From the NCBI GenBank assembly GCA_049671305.1, contig JBATUR010000027.1, positions 1-64,000 of the forward strand: a stretch of 64,000 nucleotides of DNA, in the 5' to 3' direction. The DNA is from CADCTM01 sp049671305. Lineage in GTDB: Bacteria; Cyanobacteriota; Cyanobacteriia; Cyanobacteriales; Coleofasciculaceae. Each line of letters opens with the position of its first letter. The first letter of the stretch is position 1. Of the stretch, positions 44,251-53,013 are shown piece by piece. Below the pieces are notes generated by a model. It ran no database searches. It had not been told where the DNA came from and saw only the letters and a list, made by a program, of their open reading frames with translations. The translations under genes were made by a program, and so were the position numbers.

Positions 44251-44593
44251 GGATGGAAGGGGGTACTAAAACATCCTACCTCCAATGACGCTCGACTTTA
44301 GCCGCAAGTTCCTGCTTGGAGAAACAATTTGAGCATTGCTTTTTCACAAGCGATCGGACAAGTCAACAATATATCTTTGTTATTTTATCTTTATAGTGTG
44401 ACTCAAAAACATCCGTCAAGAGGAAAGTTGAGAATTGTACAAAGACTCATAACTAATGACTGATGACTAGTTACGACATAAAGTTGGAGCATTGGAAGCT
44501 AAGATAAGCTTCATCACGGCTAGATGTAGTTCCGGAGGGTTTCGGCAAAGCATGACCTTTGGCACATAACAAAAGTAATCTGAGTCTTAGGGG
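44251..44593. other. Divergent promoter region, sigG and response regulator
   Basis: A 343-nt region between divergent starts. No gene seen. An SigG-dependent autoregulatory promoter may lie here, but I could not identify its elements. Confidence 0.45.
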
Positions 44594-45067
44594 GTGAGCC
44601 AAAAGGTGAGCGGACGCAAAAAACAAATTACAATTCTCTTGGCAGAAGATTCGCCGGAAGACCAACAGTTAATTAAACAGGCATTTCAAGAAAGTGTTTG
44701 GCGCTGGCGTCTGTATATTGTTAGTGATGGTGAAAAATTGCTAGATTATCTATACCATCGTGGACAGTATCAACATAAAAAAATCGCTCCACGACCGGAT
44801 TTAATTTTGCTGGATTTGTACTTACCAAAAATTGACGGCAGTGAGGCATTAAAAACGATTAAAGCTGACTTGCGTCTTCAACGTCTGCCTGTTGTGATCC
44901 TGACTTCCTCAAAAGCTGAAGCCGATATCCATCGCAGTTATCAACTAGGAGCAAGTTCTTACTTGACAAAACCGTTGACATTTGCATTGCTGGTCGATGC
45001 TGTGAATATTTTAGGAGAATATTGGTTTGATGTTGTAGAACTACCGCCTGCTAGCACTTATGAGTGA
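44594..45067 (+). CDS. Response regulator, Rcp1-like single receiver
   Basis: The 157-residue protein starts at GTG with a G-rich stretch upstream. It is a receiver: ILLAEDSPEDQQLIKQAF, the longer loop around HRGQYQHKKIAPRPDLILLD, LDLYLPKIDGSEAL, and VVILTSSKAEAD then YLTKPL. The extended loop before the phospho-aspartate is typical of Rcp1-type partners of bacteriophytochromes. Its stop overlaps the GTG of the L,D-transpeptidase by 4 nt, so the two are coupled. Confidence 0.82.
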   Translation: MSQKVSGRKKQITILLAEDSPEDQQLIKQAFQESVWRWRLYIVSDGEKLLDYLYHRGQYQHKKIAPRPDLILLDLYLPKIDGSEALKTIKADLRLQRLPVVILTSSKAEADIHRSYQLGASSYLTKPLTFALLVDAVNILGEYWFDVVELPPASTYE

Positions 45068-45687
45068 TTATGGGCTTAAGTAATTCCTTTCAGACCACGA
45101 GCTTGATGATTGTTTGCTTTTCTTCAGCAGCAGTGCTGTTTTGGGTGGCACAAGCGCCGTCTCGTTCTAAGTTGAGTACACCGCCGCCGCCTCAACTAAA
45201 GCAAGCTTCAGTACCAAAAGCGAAGCCGACAATACCCAAAAATAAAATTAAACAGGTTGTACCAATAACGCCTGTGCTGAAAAATGCCATCTCGTTAATT
45301 ACGGCAAAAGTCGTTGTTGATCTAAGTGAGGCAAAAGTTTATCTCTATTGGGGAGACAGGGTGGTTAGCACCTATCCAGTTGCCGTTGGTCAACCAGGTT
45401 GGGAAACACCTGTTGGTAAATTTAAGGTAGAAAAAAAGCTACAAAACCCCGTATGGCAGCAACCAATTACAGGTGAACTGATCAAACCAGGACCTGAAAA
45501 TCCTTTAGGTAAGCGCTGGATTGGGTTTTGGTCTGATCAACGACATCATATTGGCTTTCATGGCACAAATAAAGAACAATTGGTTGGGCAACCAGTTTCT
45601 CACGGCTGTTTACGGATGCGAAATAGTGATGTTCAGGCATTGTATGAGCAAGTTGTGATTGGAACCCCGGTTATTGTTCGCAAATAA
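45064..45687 (+). CDS. L,D-transpeptidase (YkuD), membrane-anchored
   Basis: The 207-residue protein has one N-terminal membrane segment (about 13-31), a proline/lysine-rich linker, and a YkuD domain with the active site HGTNKEQ and VSHGCLRMRN. The cysteine and histidine are both present. It makes 3-3 cross-links or attaches proteins to peptidoglycan, in the periplasm. It is translationally coupled to the response regulator. Start GTG 45064 or ATG 45070. Confidence 0.9.
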   Translation: MIMGLSNSFQTTSLMIVCFSSAAVLFWVAQAPSRSKLSTPPPPQLKQASVPKAKPTIPKNKIKQVVPITPVLKNAISLITAKVVVDLSEAKVYLYWGDRVVSTYPVAVGQPGWETPVGKFKVEKKLQNPVWQQPITGELIKPGPENPLGKRWIGFWSDQRHHIGFHGTNKEQLVGQPVSHGCLRMRNSDVQALYEQVVIGTPVIVRK

Positions 45688-45701
45688 AATTAGTTCCTTC
45701 T

Positions 45702-45728
45702 AGTAGGGCAGGATTTTTCTACCCTACT
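45702..45728. terminator. Possible bidirectional terminator
   Basis: AGTAGGG (45702-45708) and CCCTACT (45722-45728) with a 13-nt loop lie between two convergent genes. The loop has a T-run, but none follows the stem, so this is tentative. Confidence 0.5.
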
Positions 45729-45740
45729 GATAATTAAGGA

Positions 45741-46301
45741 CTAATCAACACTCTGAGACGAAAATTTCTGCTCAAAGTCAGGAGCATAAACTTGTAACAA
45801 ACCACTAACTTGTTTAAGGACATCATTGCCGGCAGTGGTTTTGCCAATTGCTTGACGTTGGGAGCCAAAGTCGGGGCGGTCTATATTACGCGCTAGAGCG
45901 GCATCTACTTGCTGAGTAATTAACTCTTGTAGCTCCTCTCTTGCTCGTTGTCGTTGGTGTCTGGCGCCTTCTTCGGTGGTGGCATAGAGTGGCGGCAGTC
46001 GGTTGAGGGCGTAGGCAGAAATGTCGCCCACATCCAAAACGCGATCGCTTGTGGCTTCAATTTCGGCAACTCGTGCTACCGCTTCTGCAACCACCAACTC
46101 TTCCATCACGTTAATAAACTGCTTACGGGGAACTGCTACTACTTCACCTGTTAGCAGCGCTCCCATGAGCCGATCCAACGCCATATACTCTTCAATGGAA
46201 AGCTCTGAAGCAGTATCACAAATCCGTCCAACTTCGGTTTCCATGACTGGAGTCAGGTAGCCATCTTGTAGAGCTTGTTCTACGATTTTTTCAATACTCA
46301 T
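45741..46301 (-). CDS. comFB: ComFB-family late competence protein
   Basis: From ATG 46301 (186 residues) the protein reads MSIEKIVEQALQDGYLTPVM, then SIEEYMALDRLMGALLTGEV and INVMEELVVAEAVARVAEIE, RVLDVGDISAYALNRLPPLY, the ComFB pattern. ComFB proteins of cyanobacteria bind cyclic di-nucleotides and affect competence and motility. The frame extends 15 codons upstream to GTG 46346, less likely. Gene neighbours give no extra clue. Confidence 0.85.
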   Translation of the reverse strand: MSIEKIVEQALQDGYLTPVMETEVGRICDTASELSIEEYMALDRLMGALLTGEVVAVPRKQFINVMEELVVAEAVARVAEIEATSDRVLDVGDISAYALNRLPPLYATTEEGARHQRQRAREELQELITQQVDAALARNIDRPDFGSQRQAIGKTTAGNDVLKQVSGLLQVYAPDFEQKFSSQSVD

Positions 46302-46444
46302 GACATTGGAATGTTCGGGTAGCGGCAGGAAGGGAAGGTCTACCACAGCTTGTCATTAAAACAACTTAGAATCAACAGCCTGTCAATAGAACAACATGGA
46401 ATGAGCGGAAGTTTCAAAAACTTCATCAAAACTTCAAAAACTTT

Positions 46445-47362
46445 TTATTCAATTCCTTCATAACGCCAAGGTACTGGATCAACGGCTTTCCCGTTGACAT
46501 AAAAACCCCAGTGTAAATGAGGTCCTGTAGCTGCTCCTGTTGAACCGACAGCCCCGATACGTTGCCCAGCTTGCACAAAATCGCCTTCTTTAACATCAAT
46601 GCGGCTTAGGTGCAACATAATGCTAGCAACACCTTGACCATGATTGATGCCGACGACATTACCATGTATTTTAAAGCCTTGAGAGAGGCGCCCTACTAAG
46701 GCAATTTTACCGGCTGCTGGTGCGACGACTGGAGAACCTGTATTTCCGGCATAATCAACGCCTCGATGGTAGTAGTCTTCGGCAAAGACACCATTGTAAT
46801 AGCGGCGGATGCCATAACCTGCACTCACTGGTCCTTGATTTGGTCTAACAAGGGGACCTTTCCAGTATTTTTCGGGTGTTACCAAGGCTTTGAAGGCATC
46901 GACACGATCAAATTCTTGTGGTGTGCCATCTGCTCCTGCCGCACCGGAAAGGGTGATACTTTGTACAGGAAATGATCGTTTTTTTAAGGGTACAGTCAGA
47001 TTTTTGACCTCGCCTTCTCCTGTCACCTGTATTTGTAATGTACCTGGTTTATCGAGGGGTGTTGTTGGTAGTAATGCCCGAAAGTTACCAGAAGTTGTCT
47101 GAAATGCTGGGTAAGCTTTTTGACCAAGTTTGACGGTGGGGGCGCTGTTGGTAGTTGAATTTTGCTCAATTACTACCGAGATGGTATCACCTAATTGAGC
47201 AGTTGTTGGGGACAAACGCACACTTAGTGCCTTAGCGGGAATAGCGATCGCTATTAGGGCAACAACCATACCAAAAATCAGCAACGATTGGCGAGGAAGC
47301 TTCCCCAACGTCGCACGCCGCAAGCGACGGAGGCGCAAAGGCAAAGAATTCTTATCAATCAC
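46445..47362 (-). CDS. M23 family metallopeptidase, exported
   Basis: The 305-residue protein begins at GTG with a long basic N-terminus and a signal/anchor (LLIFGMVVALIAIAIPAKAL). The C-terminal LytM/M23 domain has YHRGVDYAGNTGSPV and GPHLHWGFYVNG, containing the zinc-binding H-x3-D and H-x-H residues. It probably cuts peptidoglycan cross-links during growth or division. An N-terminal Ig-like region (LSPTTAQLGDTISVVIEQ) precedes the catalytic part. Confidence 0.88.
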   Translation of the reverse strand: MIDKNSLPLRLRRLRRATLGKLPRQSLLIFGMVVALIAIAIPAKALSVRLSPTTAQLGDTISVVIEQNSTTNSAPTVKLGQKAYPAFQTTSGNFRALLPTTPLDKPGTLQIQVTGEGEVKNLTVPLKKRSFPVQSITLSGAAGADGTPQEFDRVDAFKALVTPEKYWKGPLVRPNQGPVSAGYGIRRYYNGVFAEDYYHRGVDYAGNTGSPVVAPAAGKIALVGRLSQGFKIHGNVVGINHGQGVASIMLHLSRIDVKEGDFVQAGQRIGAVGSTGAATGPHLHWGFYVNGKAVDPVPWRYEGIE

Positions 47363-47790
47363 GGGCTTTGTATCCTTAATTAGGTTATTGACAATAGTTT
47401 AGTTAATTGAGCCACTGCTTGTAGGGTTTGGTTTTTTGAGGTTGCTGTTTACCGGGATTACTTTACGGTTAAGCAGTGCCAAAAATACCTAACTCAAGAT
47501 TGTGGGCAATTATTCCTTCATCTTTAACCAACAACAGCTTTTTGGAACTTAGGTAGAAAATAATACTGGCAAGGCTCCATCTACCACAACCGAGTTTTTA
47601 CCGGTATTGGCGAAAAGTCTCAACTTTTTATCTGTGATTTTTCGCTGATTATTTCTACTTTCACTGTCTTTGGTTAGGGATCAGGAAGCAAAATTTTGAC
47701 TTATTTAGCACAAACCCTAGCTACATAAGCAAAAAACTTTGTATTCTTAAAGTTAATAGAGCTTAATAAATTTCTCAGATATAGAAACTA
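47363..47790. other. Divergent promoter region, M23 gene and antiporter
   Basis: A 428-nt non-coding region between divergent starts with no gene or known RNA motif seen. It should hold both promoters. Confidence 0.45.
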
Positions 47791-50139
47791 GTGCAAGAAG
47801 ACTTTAGACTAATCGTTGACTTTGTGTCTGTTCTTGCGGCAGCGGCAGCAGGTGGACTTTTAGCTGCTCTTTGTCGCCAACCTGCCCTGTTAGGTTATCT
47901 CTTGGGTGGTATGATTGTCGGTCCTGCGGGTCTGGGCTTAATTAAAGAATTAGTTCAGATTGAGACTTTGGCTCAATTTGGCGTAGCGTTTTTGTTGTTC
48001 GCTTTGGGGGTAGAATTTTCCCTGGCGGAACTGAAAAAAGTGCAAGCGATCGCTTTAGGCGGTGGTGGGCTACAAATTACCTTAACTATTCTAATCACGG
48101 CGCTGATCTCTCTAAGCGTCGGTTGGGTAGCTTCCCCGGCACAAGGTGTCTTTTTGGGGGCAACTTTATCCTTATCCTCAACTGCTGTTGTCCTTAAGTG
48201 TTTGATGGAACGCAACGAAACCGAAACCCCCCACGGACAGGTAATGTTGGGGATTTTGGTTGTGCAAGATTTGGCATTAGGATTAATGCTTGCCGTCTTG
48301 CCGGCACTTGATCAACCAGCAGAAGCGATCGGTGTGGCAGTCGGTTTGGCACTGCTAAAAATAGGCTTATTTGCCGCAGGTGCGATCGCTGTTGGTATTT
48401 GGGTGATGCCTCAAATCTTACGGCTTTTGGCACGTACAGAAAGTAAAGAGTTGTTTCTACTCGGTGTTGTCACTTTATGCCTGGGCATTGCCCTACTGAC
48501 AGAATATTTGGGTTTATCCATTGAAATGGGGGCGTTTGTAGCGGGTTTGATGATTTCGGAGGTGGAGTACGCCGATCAAACTCTTACTTATGTAGAACCG
48601 CTACGAGATGTCTTTGCCGCCCTCTTTTTTGCCGCTATCGGAATGCTAATTGATCCCATTTTCTTATGGAATAATTTGGAGTTAATTTTAGGGCTAGTTT
48701 GCCTGGTATTCCTGGGCAAATTTTTAATCATTACGCCGTTAGTAAAGATATTTCGTTATCCCTTAAAAACCGCAATTATTGTCGGCTTAGGATTAGCCCA
48801 AATTGGGGAATTTTCCTTTGTGCTGGCGAGTGAAGGGCAAGCGCTGGGCTTGGTTTCACGGCGGGTTTATCTGCTAATTGTGGGAACAACTGCTGTAACT
48901 TTAGTTGTGACTCCTTTTGTTTTGCAACTAATTCCTAAGTTGTTTAACTGGGCAGAAAATTCGCCGTTATTAAAGCGCTATTTTGAGCAAATGGATGATC
49001 CTTTAGCTGTGTCAGCCGAAGTCCAATATTTGCAAAATCATGTAGTGGTTTGTGGTTATGGTAGGGCGGGACAAAATGTGGTACGACTAATGCAGGAACA
49101 TCGGCATCCAGTAGTAGTTATTGATCAATCAGAACGCACTAGTCAGCAACTGCGAGAAACGGCAATTCCCTATGTTTATGGCAATGCTGCTAGTTTGCAC
49201 GTTTTGGAGAAAGCGGAGGTGCAGAAGGCGCAGTCAATGGTAATTGCGCTGCCTGATCCGATGAGTACGAGGTTATGTTTGAAGCGATCGCTGGAACTTA
49301 ATCCAGATTTAGAAGTTATCGTGCGTGCTAATAAAGATACGGAAATTGAATTGCTCTATCAATTAGGGGCGCGAGAGGTAGTCCAGCCAGAATTTGAAGC
49401 GAGTTTGGAACTGGGTACTTACATTTTATCTGATATTGGTTTGCCAACTTGGGCAATTCAACAGGAAATGGAGCAAATTCGCAGTTCTCATTATTTAGAT
49501 TTTCGCCCCGAACAGTCTCAATATCAAATTGCTAGAGATTTGAGGGCAGCAACCGAGGCAATGAACCGCAAGTGGTATGCTTTGCCGGAAGGTTCACCCT
49601 TGACGGGTATGACGCTAGAAGAAGCCAATATCCGCCGCTTGACTGGGGTAAGTTTGATGGCTATTCGCCGCGCTGAGGGTGAGGAAATTGACTATCCTGA
49701 TTTAGAAGTGAAATTAGAGGCAGGCGATCGCCTTTTGGCTGTTGGTGAACCGGATGAACTTGCGGCGTTTAATGAGTTGGCGAAGGGCGAAATGGCTATG
49801 CCTGGGTTCAGTAGTCCCTGTCAGTGGTTATTAGTGCCAACACAAAGTCCGGCGGAAGGCAAAACTCTTTCCCAGTTGCATTGGCGGCGTCAGTATGGTA
49901 TACAAGTCCAAGCAATTCGCCGTGAAGGTAAGTTTATCCGCTTTCCTGATGGTGGGGCTGAGGTACGCGGTGGCGATCATTTGTTATTGTGTGGCGGTAG
50001 TTATCCCCTTAATCAATTACAACAATGGCTTGACTCAGCAGAGGAAGCACCACCACTGGCAATTCCGTTGATTAAGGCACAAGTCAGTGAGGCTTTGCAA
50101 GAGTTTCTGCCTTTGGATAGTCAGCGAATGGGAGATTGA
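47791..50139 (+). CDS. Monovalent cation:proton antiporter (CPA2) with RCK domains
   Basis: The 782-residue protein starts at GTG 47791. About 12 membrane segments (residues 8-385) carry CPA2 features (LALGVEFSLAELKKV, LSLSSTAVVLKCL). A cytosolic RCK/TrkA-N domain follows (VVVCGYGRAGQNVVRLMQEH, IDQSERTSQQL), then two TrkA-C domains (about 575-650 and 665-745). This KefB/KefC-like architecture exports K+ or exchanges Na+ or K+ for protons under nucleotide control. Confidence 0.9.
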   Translation: MQEDFRLIVDFVSVLAAAAAGGLLAALCRQPALLGYLLGGMIVGPAGLGLIKELVQIETLAQFGVAFLLFALGVEFSLAELKKVQAIALGGGGLQITLTILITALISLSVGWVASPAQGVFLGATLSLSSTAVVLKCLMERNETETPHGQVMLGILVVQDLALGLMLAVLPALDQPAEAIGVAVGLALLKIGLFAAGAIAVGIWVMPQILRLLARTESKELFLLGVVTLCLGIALLTEYLGLSIEMGAFVAGLMISEVEYADQTLTYVEPLRDVFAALFFAAIGMLIDPIFLWNNLELILGLVCLVFLGKFLIITPLVKIFRYPLKTAIIVGLGLAQIGEFSFVLASEGQALGLVSRRVYLLIVGTTAVTLVVTPFVLQLIPKLFNWAENSPLLKRYFEQMDDPLAVSAEVQYLQNHVVVCGYGRAGQNVVRLMQEHRHPVVVIDQSERTSQQLRETAIPYVYGNAASLHVLEKAEVQKAQSMVIALPDPMSTRLCLKRSLELNPDLEVIVRANKDTEIELLYQLGAREVVQPEFEASLELGTYILSDIGLPTWAIQQEMEQIRSSHYLDFRPEQSQYQIARDLRAATEAMNRKWYALPEGSPLTGMTLEEANIRRLTGVSLMAIRRAEGEEIDYPDLEVKLEAGDRLLAVGEPDELAAFNELAKGEMAMPGFSSPCQWLLVPTQSPAEGKTLSQLHWRRQYGIQVQAIRREGKFIRFPDGGAEVRGGDHLLLCGGSYPLNQLQQWLDSAEEAPPLAIPLIKAQVSEALQEFLPLDSQRMGD

Positions 50140-50155
50140 ATAAATCTTGATGCCC

Positions 50156-50188
50156 AGATCCCCGACTTCTTTAAGAAGTCGGGGATCT
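50156..50188. repeat. Dispersed palindromic repeat, copy 2
   Basis: AGATCCCCGACTTCTT (50156-50171) and its exact complement (50173-50188) flank one base. Apart from that centre base it is identical to 5002-5034. It lies between two convergent genes (antiporter and hfq). Confidence 0.85.
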
Positions 50189-50194
50189 TATAAA

Positions 50195-50443
50195 TTACTC
50201 AAGCGGCATTAATGAACGACTGTCTTGGTAACCACCTTGTGGCTTAATGTAAGCGATCGCATGACGCCAGATAATTACGGGTTGTCCTTCTTGGGTACTC
50301 AGACAAATGCAGTTGCCATCTTGCCAGCGTATTTGTCCAACTAATATATCTTGGGTGATCAGTTTAAGCTCAATTTCTTGTCCTTCTTTGATGAAACCTT
50401 GAATTTGACGAACGCTAGGGTTACCAGTCTCTAATTCAGCCAT
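50195..50443 (-). CDS. hfq: Cyanobacterial Hfq-type RNA-binding protein
   Basis: This 82-residue Sm-fold protein has PSVRQIQGFIKEGQEIELKL, ITQDILVGQIRWQDGNCICL and IIWRHAIAYIKPQGGY, the cyanobacterial Hfq pattern; the canonical proteobacterial KH motif is absent, as is usual here. In Synechocystis Hfq is needed for phototaxis and type IV pilus function. The gene is divergent from dapF with 27 nt between starts, a conserved neighbourhood. Confidence 0.88.
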   Translation of the reverse strand: MAELETGNPSVRQIQGFIKEGQEIELKLITQDILVGQIRWQDGNCICLSTQEGQPVIIWRHAIAYIKPQGGYQDSRSLMPLE

Positions 50444-50470
50444 AATTTAATATTTAAGCGGGAGATAGTT

Positions 50471-51301
50471 ATGGAAATCGAATTTACAAAGTACCACGGT
50501 CTGGGTAATGACTTTATTTTGATTGATAATCGTCGTGATTCAAGTCCGATGATTAGTCAAAAACAAGCAGTACAGTGGTGCGATCGCAATTTTGGTATTG
50601 GTGCTGATGGTGTTATTTTCGCTCTGCCTGGGCAAGATGGCACTGATTACACGATGCGGATTTTTAATTCTGATGGTTCTGAACCCGAAATGTGTGGTAA
50701 TGGTATTCGTTGTTTGGCTCACTTTTTGTCGGAGTTGGAAGAAGTACCTAAGACTGAGTATCGCATTTATACCCTGGGGGGGGTAATGATGATTAAAATC
50801 CAGGGCGATCGCATTAAGGTTGATATGGGAATGCCGATCTTAGCTGCTGATCAAATTCCCACAACTCTTGCTGGTGATGATCAGGTTGTTAATGCGCCTT
50901 TGCAAGTGGCAGGAAAAACTTGGCAGGTTACTTGTGTGAGTATGGGCAACCCCCACTGCATTACTTTTGTGGATGATGTGGCGGCAATTGATTTGGCAAC
51001 CCTGGGACCACAATTTGAGCATCATGAGGCTTTCCCACAACGCACAAATACGGAATTTGTGCAAGTAATACGCCCAGATTATTTGAAAATGCGCGTTTGG
51101 GAACGGGGCGCTGGGGCAACTTTGGCTTGTGGAACTGGCGCTTGTGCTACGGTGGTGGCTGGGGTATTGACCCGAATGAGCGAGCGAAAATGTACTGTTG
51201 AATTACCTGGTGGTTGCCTTGAAATTGAATGGGCAGAAAACCAACGACTTTATATGACAGGTCCTGCTAAAAAAGTCTTCACAGGCAAGGCATATTTATA
51301 G
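50471..51301 (+). CDS. dapF: Diaminopimelate epimerase
   Basis: The 276-residue enzyme converts LL- to meso-diaminopimelate for lysine and peptidoglycan. The two catalytic cysteines are in SEPEMCGNGIRCLAHFL and TLACGTGACATVV. The N-terminus EFTKYHGLGNDFILIDNR is diagnostic. A GGGAGA site precedes the ATG. Divergent from hfq. Confidence 0.96.
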   Translation: MEIEFTKYHGLGNDFILIDNRRDSSPMISQKQAVQWCDRNFGIGADGVIFALPGQDGTDYTMRIFNSDGSEPEMCGNGIRCLAHFLSELEEVPKTEYRIYTLGGVMMIKIQGDRIKVDMGMPILAADQIPTTLAGDDQVVNAPLQVAGKTWQVTCVSMGNPHCITFVDDVAAIDLATLGPQFEHHEAFPQRTNTEFVQVIRPDYLKMRVWERGAGATLACGTGACATVVAGVLTRMSERKCTVELPGGCLEIEWAENQRLYMTGPAKKVFTGKAYL

Positions 51302-51317
51302 AATTCTCCTCCGCAAG

Positions 51318-51385
51318 AAAAACTCCCTGATTTCTGATTTTAAGTCTTTAATATAATCATACTTAAATCGAGAAGTCAGGGATTT
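51318..51385. repeat. Degenerate relative of the dispersed palindrome
   Basis: CTCCCTGATTTCT (from 51322) and AGAAGTCAGGGATTT (51371-51385) are largely complementary, separated by about 36 nt. The sequence is a variant of the palindrome at 5002. It lies between dapF and a convergent gene. Confidence 0.5.
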
Positions 51386-51405
51386 AATCTTCAAGTTAAG
51401 CCGTT

Positions 51406-51798
51406 TTACCACCGCAACCCTGGTCTATTCCAATAACGACCCCTAAACCTAGATCTATAAGTAGAATAGTTATTACATTGTTGAGAAGCATAATACTGAA
51501 CACGATTGGGAATCGCAATATTTTGACCGGCAAAACGACGCCCATAATAACCGTCTTCAAAACCACGGGCAAATTCGCCACCAGATGTCCGAGGACGATA
51601 TCTATCACCACTACGCTTACTTTGCCGTCCCTCACTATAGCCGTCTCGATAAGCACCGGGATGATCGGCGCTATCTCGTAAGACTGCTGCACGTCTGACA
51701 GGATAGCAGTATGTACCTATATCGGCTTTAGCTGGTTGACTAAAGAAAATAGATGCAGGTACGGTGAGGCAAGTTAAGACCGCAACTATTTTATTCAT
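51406..51798 (-). CDS. Exported small protein, function unknown
   Basis: The 130-residue protein has a signal peptide ending AKADIG (about residue 25). The mature part is rich in arginine, tyrosine and glycine (RDGYSEGRQSKRSGDRYRPR, then FARGFEDGYYGRRF) with two cysteines. No family is recognised. The composition suggests a basic surface or matrix-bound protein. Confidence 0.65.
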   Translation of the reverse strand: MNKIVAVLTCLTVPASIFFSQPAKADIGTYCYPVRRAAVLRDSADHPGAYRDGYSEGRQSKRSGDRYRPRTSGGEFARGFEDGYYGRRFAGQNIAIPNRVQYYASQQCNNYSTYRSRFRGRYWNRPGLRW

Positions 51799-51965
51799 TT
51801 TTCCCTTTCCTCAAATTCCTTATATAAATAGTGTCGCCTACAAATAAGGCTGGCGACCTCCTACAAATGGGTGATTTGAGTAAGTAGAATTATTTATTTT
51901 ATTATTCTATTATAACAATTAAACTGGCTGAATGTAGGATTTTATAATAATTTGTTAGACCATAA

Positions 51966-52811
51966 CTAAGGATTACAATACATACATTTGGCTGGGTCTG
52001 CTGTTTCTACACTACTCGGAAATAAGACTTCTTGGCGAAAATTACAGTGTTTACATTGATAAATTTCGGCAAGAGTTAGGGAAGTAGGAAGATGGCAAAT
52101 TGCACAGGGCAATCCTTTTTTGTATTCAGCAACATCAAAACCTGGATAGGAACATTGAGGGCAAAGTTGCTGGCATTTTTTGATTAAATCACGAGTTGCT
52201 GCTTCGATATTTTTCATACGGGTAGGATTATACATTGCCCGCATATCTGTTTCTAGTTGAATGCTATTATGAGATTTTAAAGCTGATTCAACTGCTTCAA
52301 CTAAGTCTTTTTCTGTAGTTATGCCTTTAACTACTTCCGATGCTTCAGGATCTTTTCTGACAATTAAGCCATGTTCAGGAAATCCCACTTTTGCAGCAAA
52401 ACTGAAAGCTTCTTCTAAGGTATTAATAATTTGGTGATTATAGTTAGTTTCTATCGATAATTCTTGTCCAATAACTTCCAAATTATTGACTTTATCGAGT
52501 AACAGAACAATTTCTCTATTACACGGCAAGTAAGCTAAAGCTGGATGTGGTCCAAATGTTCCTTCACTAGCAAAAGCTAAGGTTTCATTAGTGATTAAGA
52601 GTGCTTTTTCTGCCTTAAGTCTTGCCGCTTCAATTTGGGTTCCCTGTCGCTTAATTTCTCTTGTAAAAGTACCAAAAAGATCGGTATTTAAGTTAGATGG
52701 TACAGTAACTTTAATGCCTAATTTTTGTTCAAGTAAAGGAGCGATCGCTTTTTCTTTTTGATGCATGGTAGCAATGACGCCTACTCTGCCGACAAAAAAT
52801 GAATCTGACAT
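51966..52811 (-). CDS. DUF6671-like protein with C-terminal zinc ribbon
   Basis: The 281-residue protein has an N-terminal domain (GRVGVIATMHQKEKAIAPLL, LASEGTFGPHPALAYLPCNRE) that I associate, without certainty, with DUF6671, and a C-terminal cysteine-rich zinc-ribbon region (CPQCSYPGFD, CAICHLP, CKHCNF, CMYCNP). No enzyme site is proven. It is downstream of nrtD on the same strand, 202 nt away, after a possible hairpin. Confidence 0.65.
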   Translation of the reverse strand: MSDSFFVGRVGVIATMHQKEKAIAPLLEQKLGIKVTVPSNLNTDLFGTFTREIKRQGTQIEAARLKAEKALLITNETLAFASEGTFGPHPALAYLPCNREIVLLLDKVNNLEVIGQELSIETNYNHQIINTLEEAFSFAAKVGFPEHGLIVRKDPEASEVVKGITTEKDLVEAVESALKSHNSIQLETDMRAMYNPTRMKNIEAATRDLIKKCQQLCPQCSYPGFDVAEYKKGLPCAICHLPTSLTLAEIYQCKHCNFRQEVLFPSSVETADPAKCMYCNP

Positions 52812-52898
52812 AAAAAATTGTTATTTTTGACGATAATTTAGTTACTCATTATAAACTTTTCTAAGAAGTCAGAATTGGCATTGGCATTAAAACTCAAA

Positions 52899-52938
52899 AT
52901 ACTCTGCAACTTCCTTAAAAAAGTAGATTACAGAGTAT
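52899..52938. repeat. 8-bp inverted repeat after nrtD
   Basis: ATACTCTG (52899-52906) and CAGAGTAT (52931-52938) are exact complements with a 24-nt loop, 75 nt beyond the nrtD stop. It could be the 3' end of the nrt transcript; there is no T-tract. Confidence 0.4.
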
Positions 52939-53013
52939 ACATTCCAGAATTTCAATAACCTAAACTTGATAATTAATCTTTGAGAATTGAGCACCAAAAA
53001 CAATTAACTCCAA

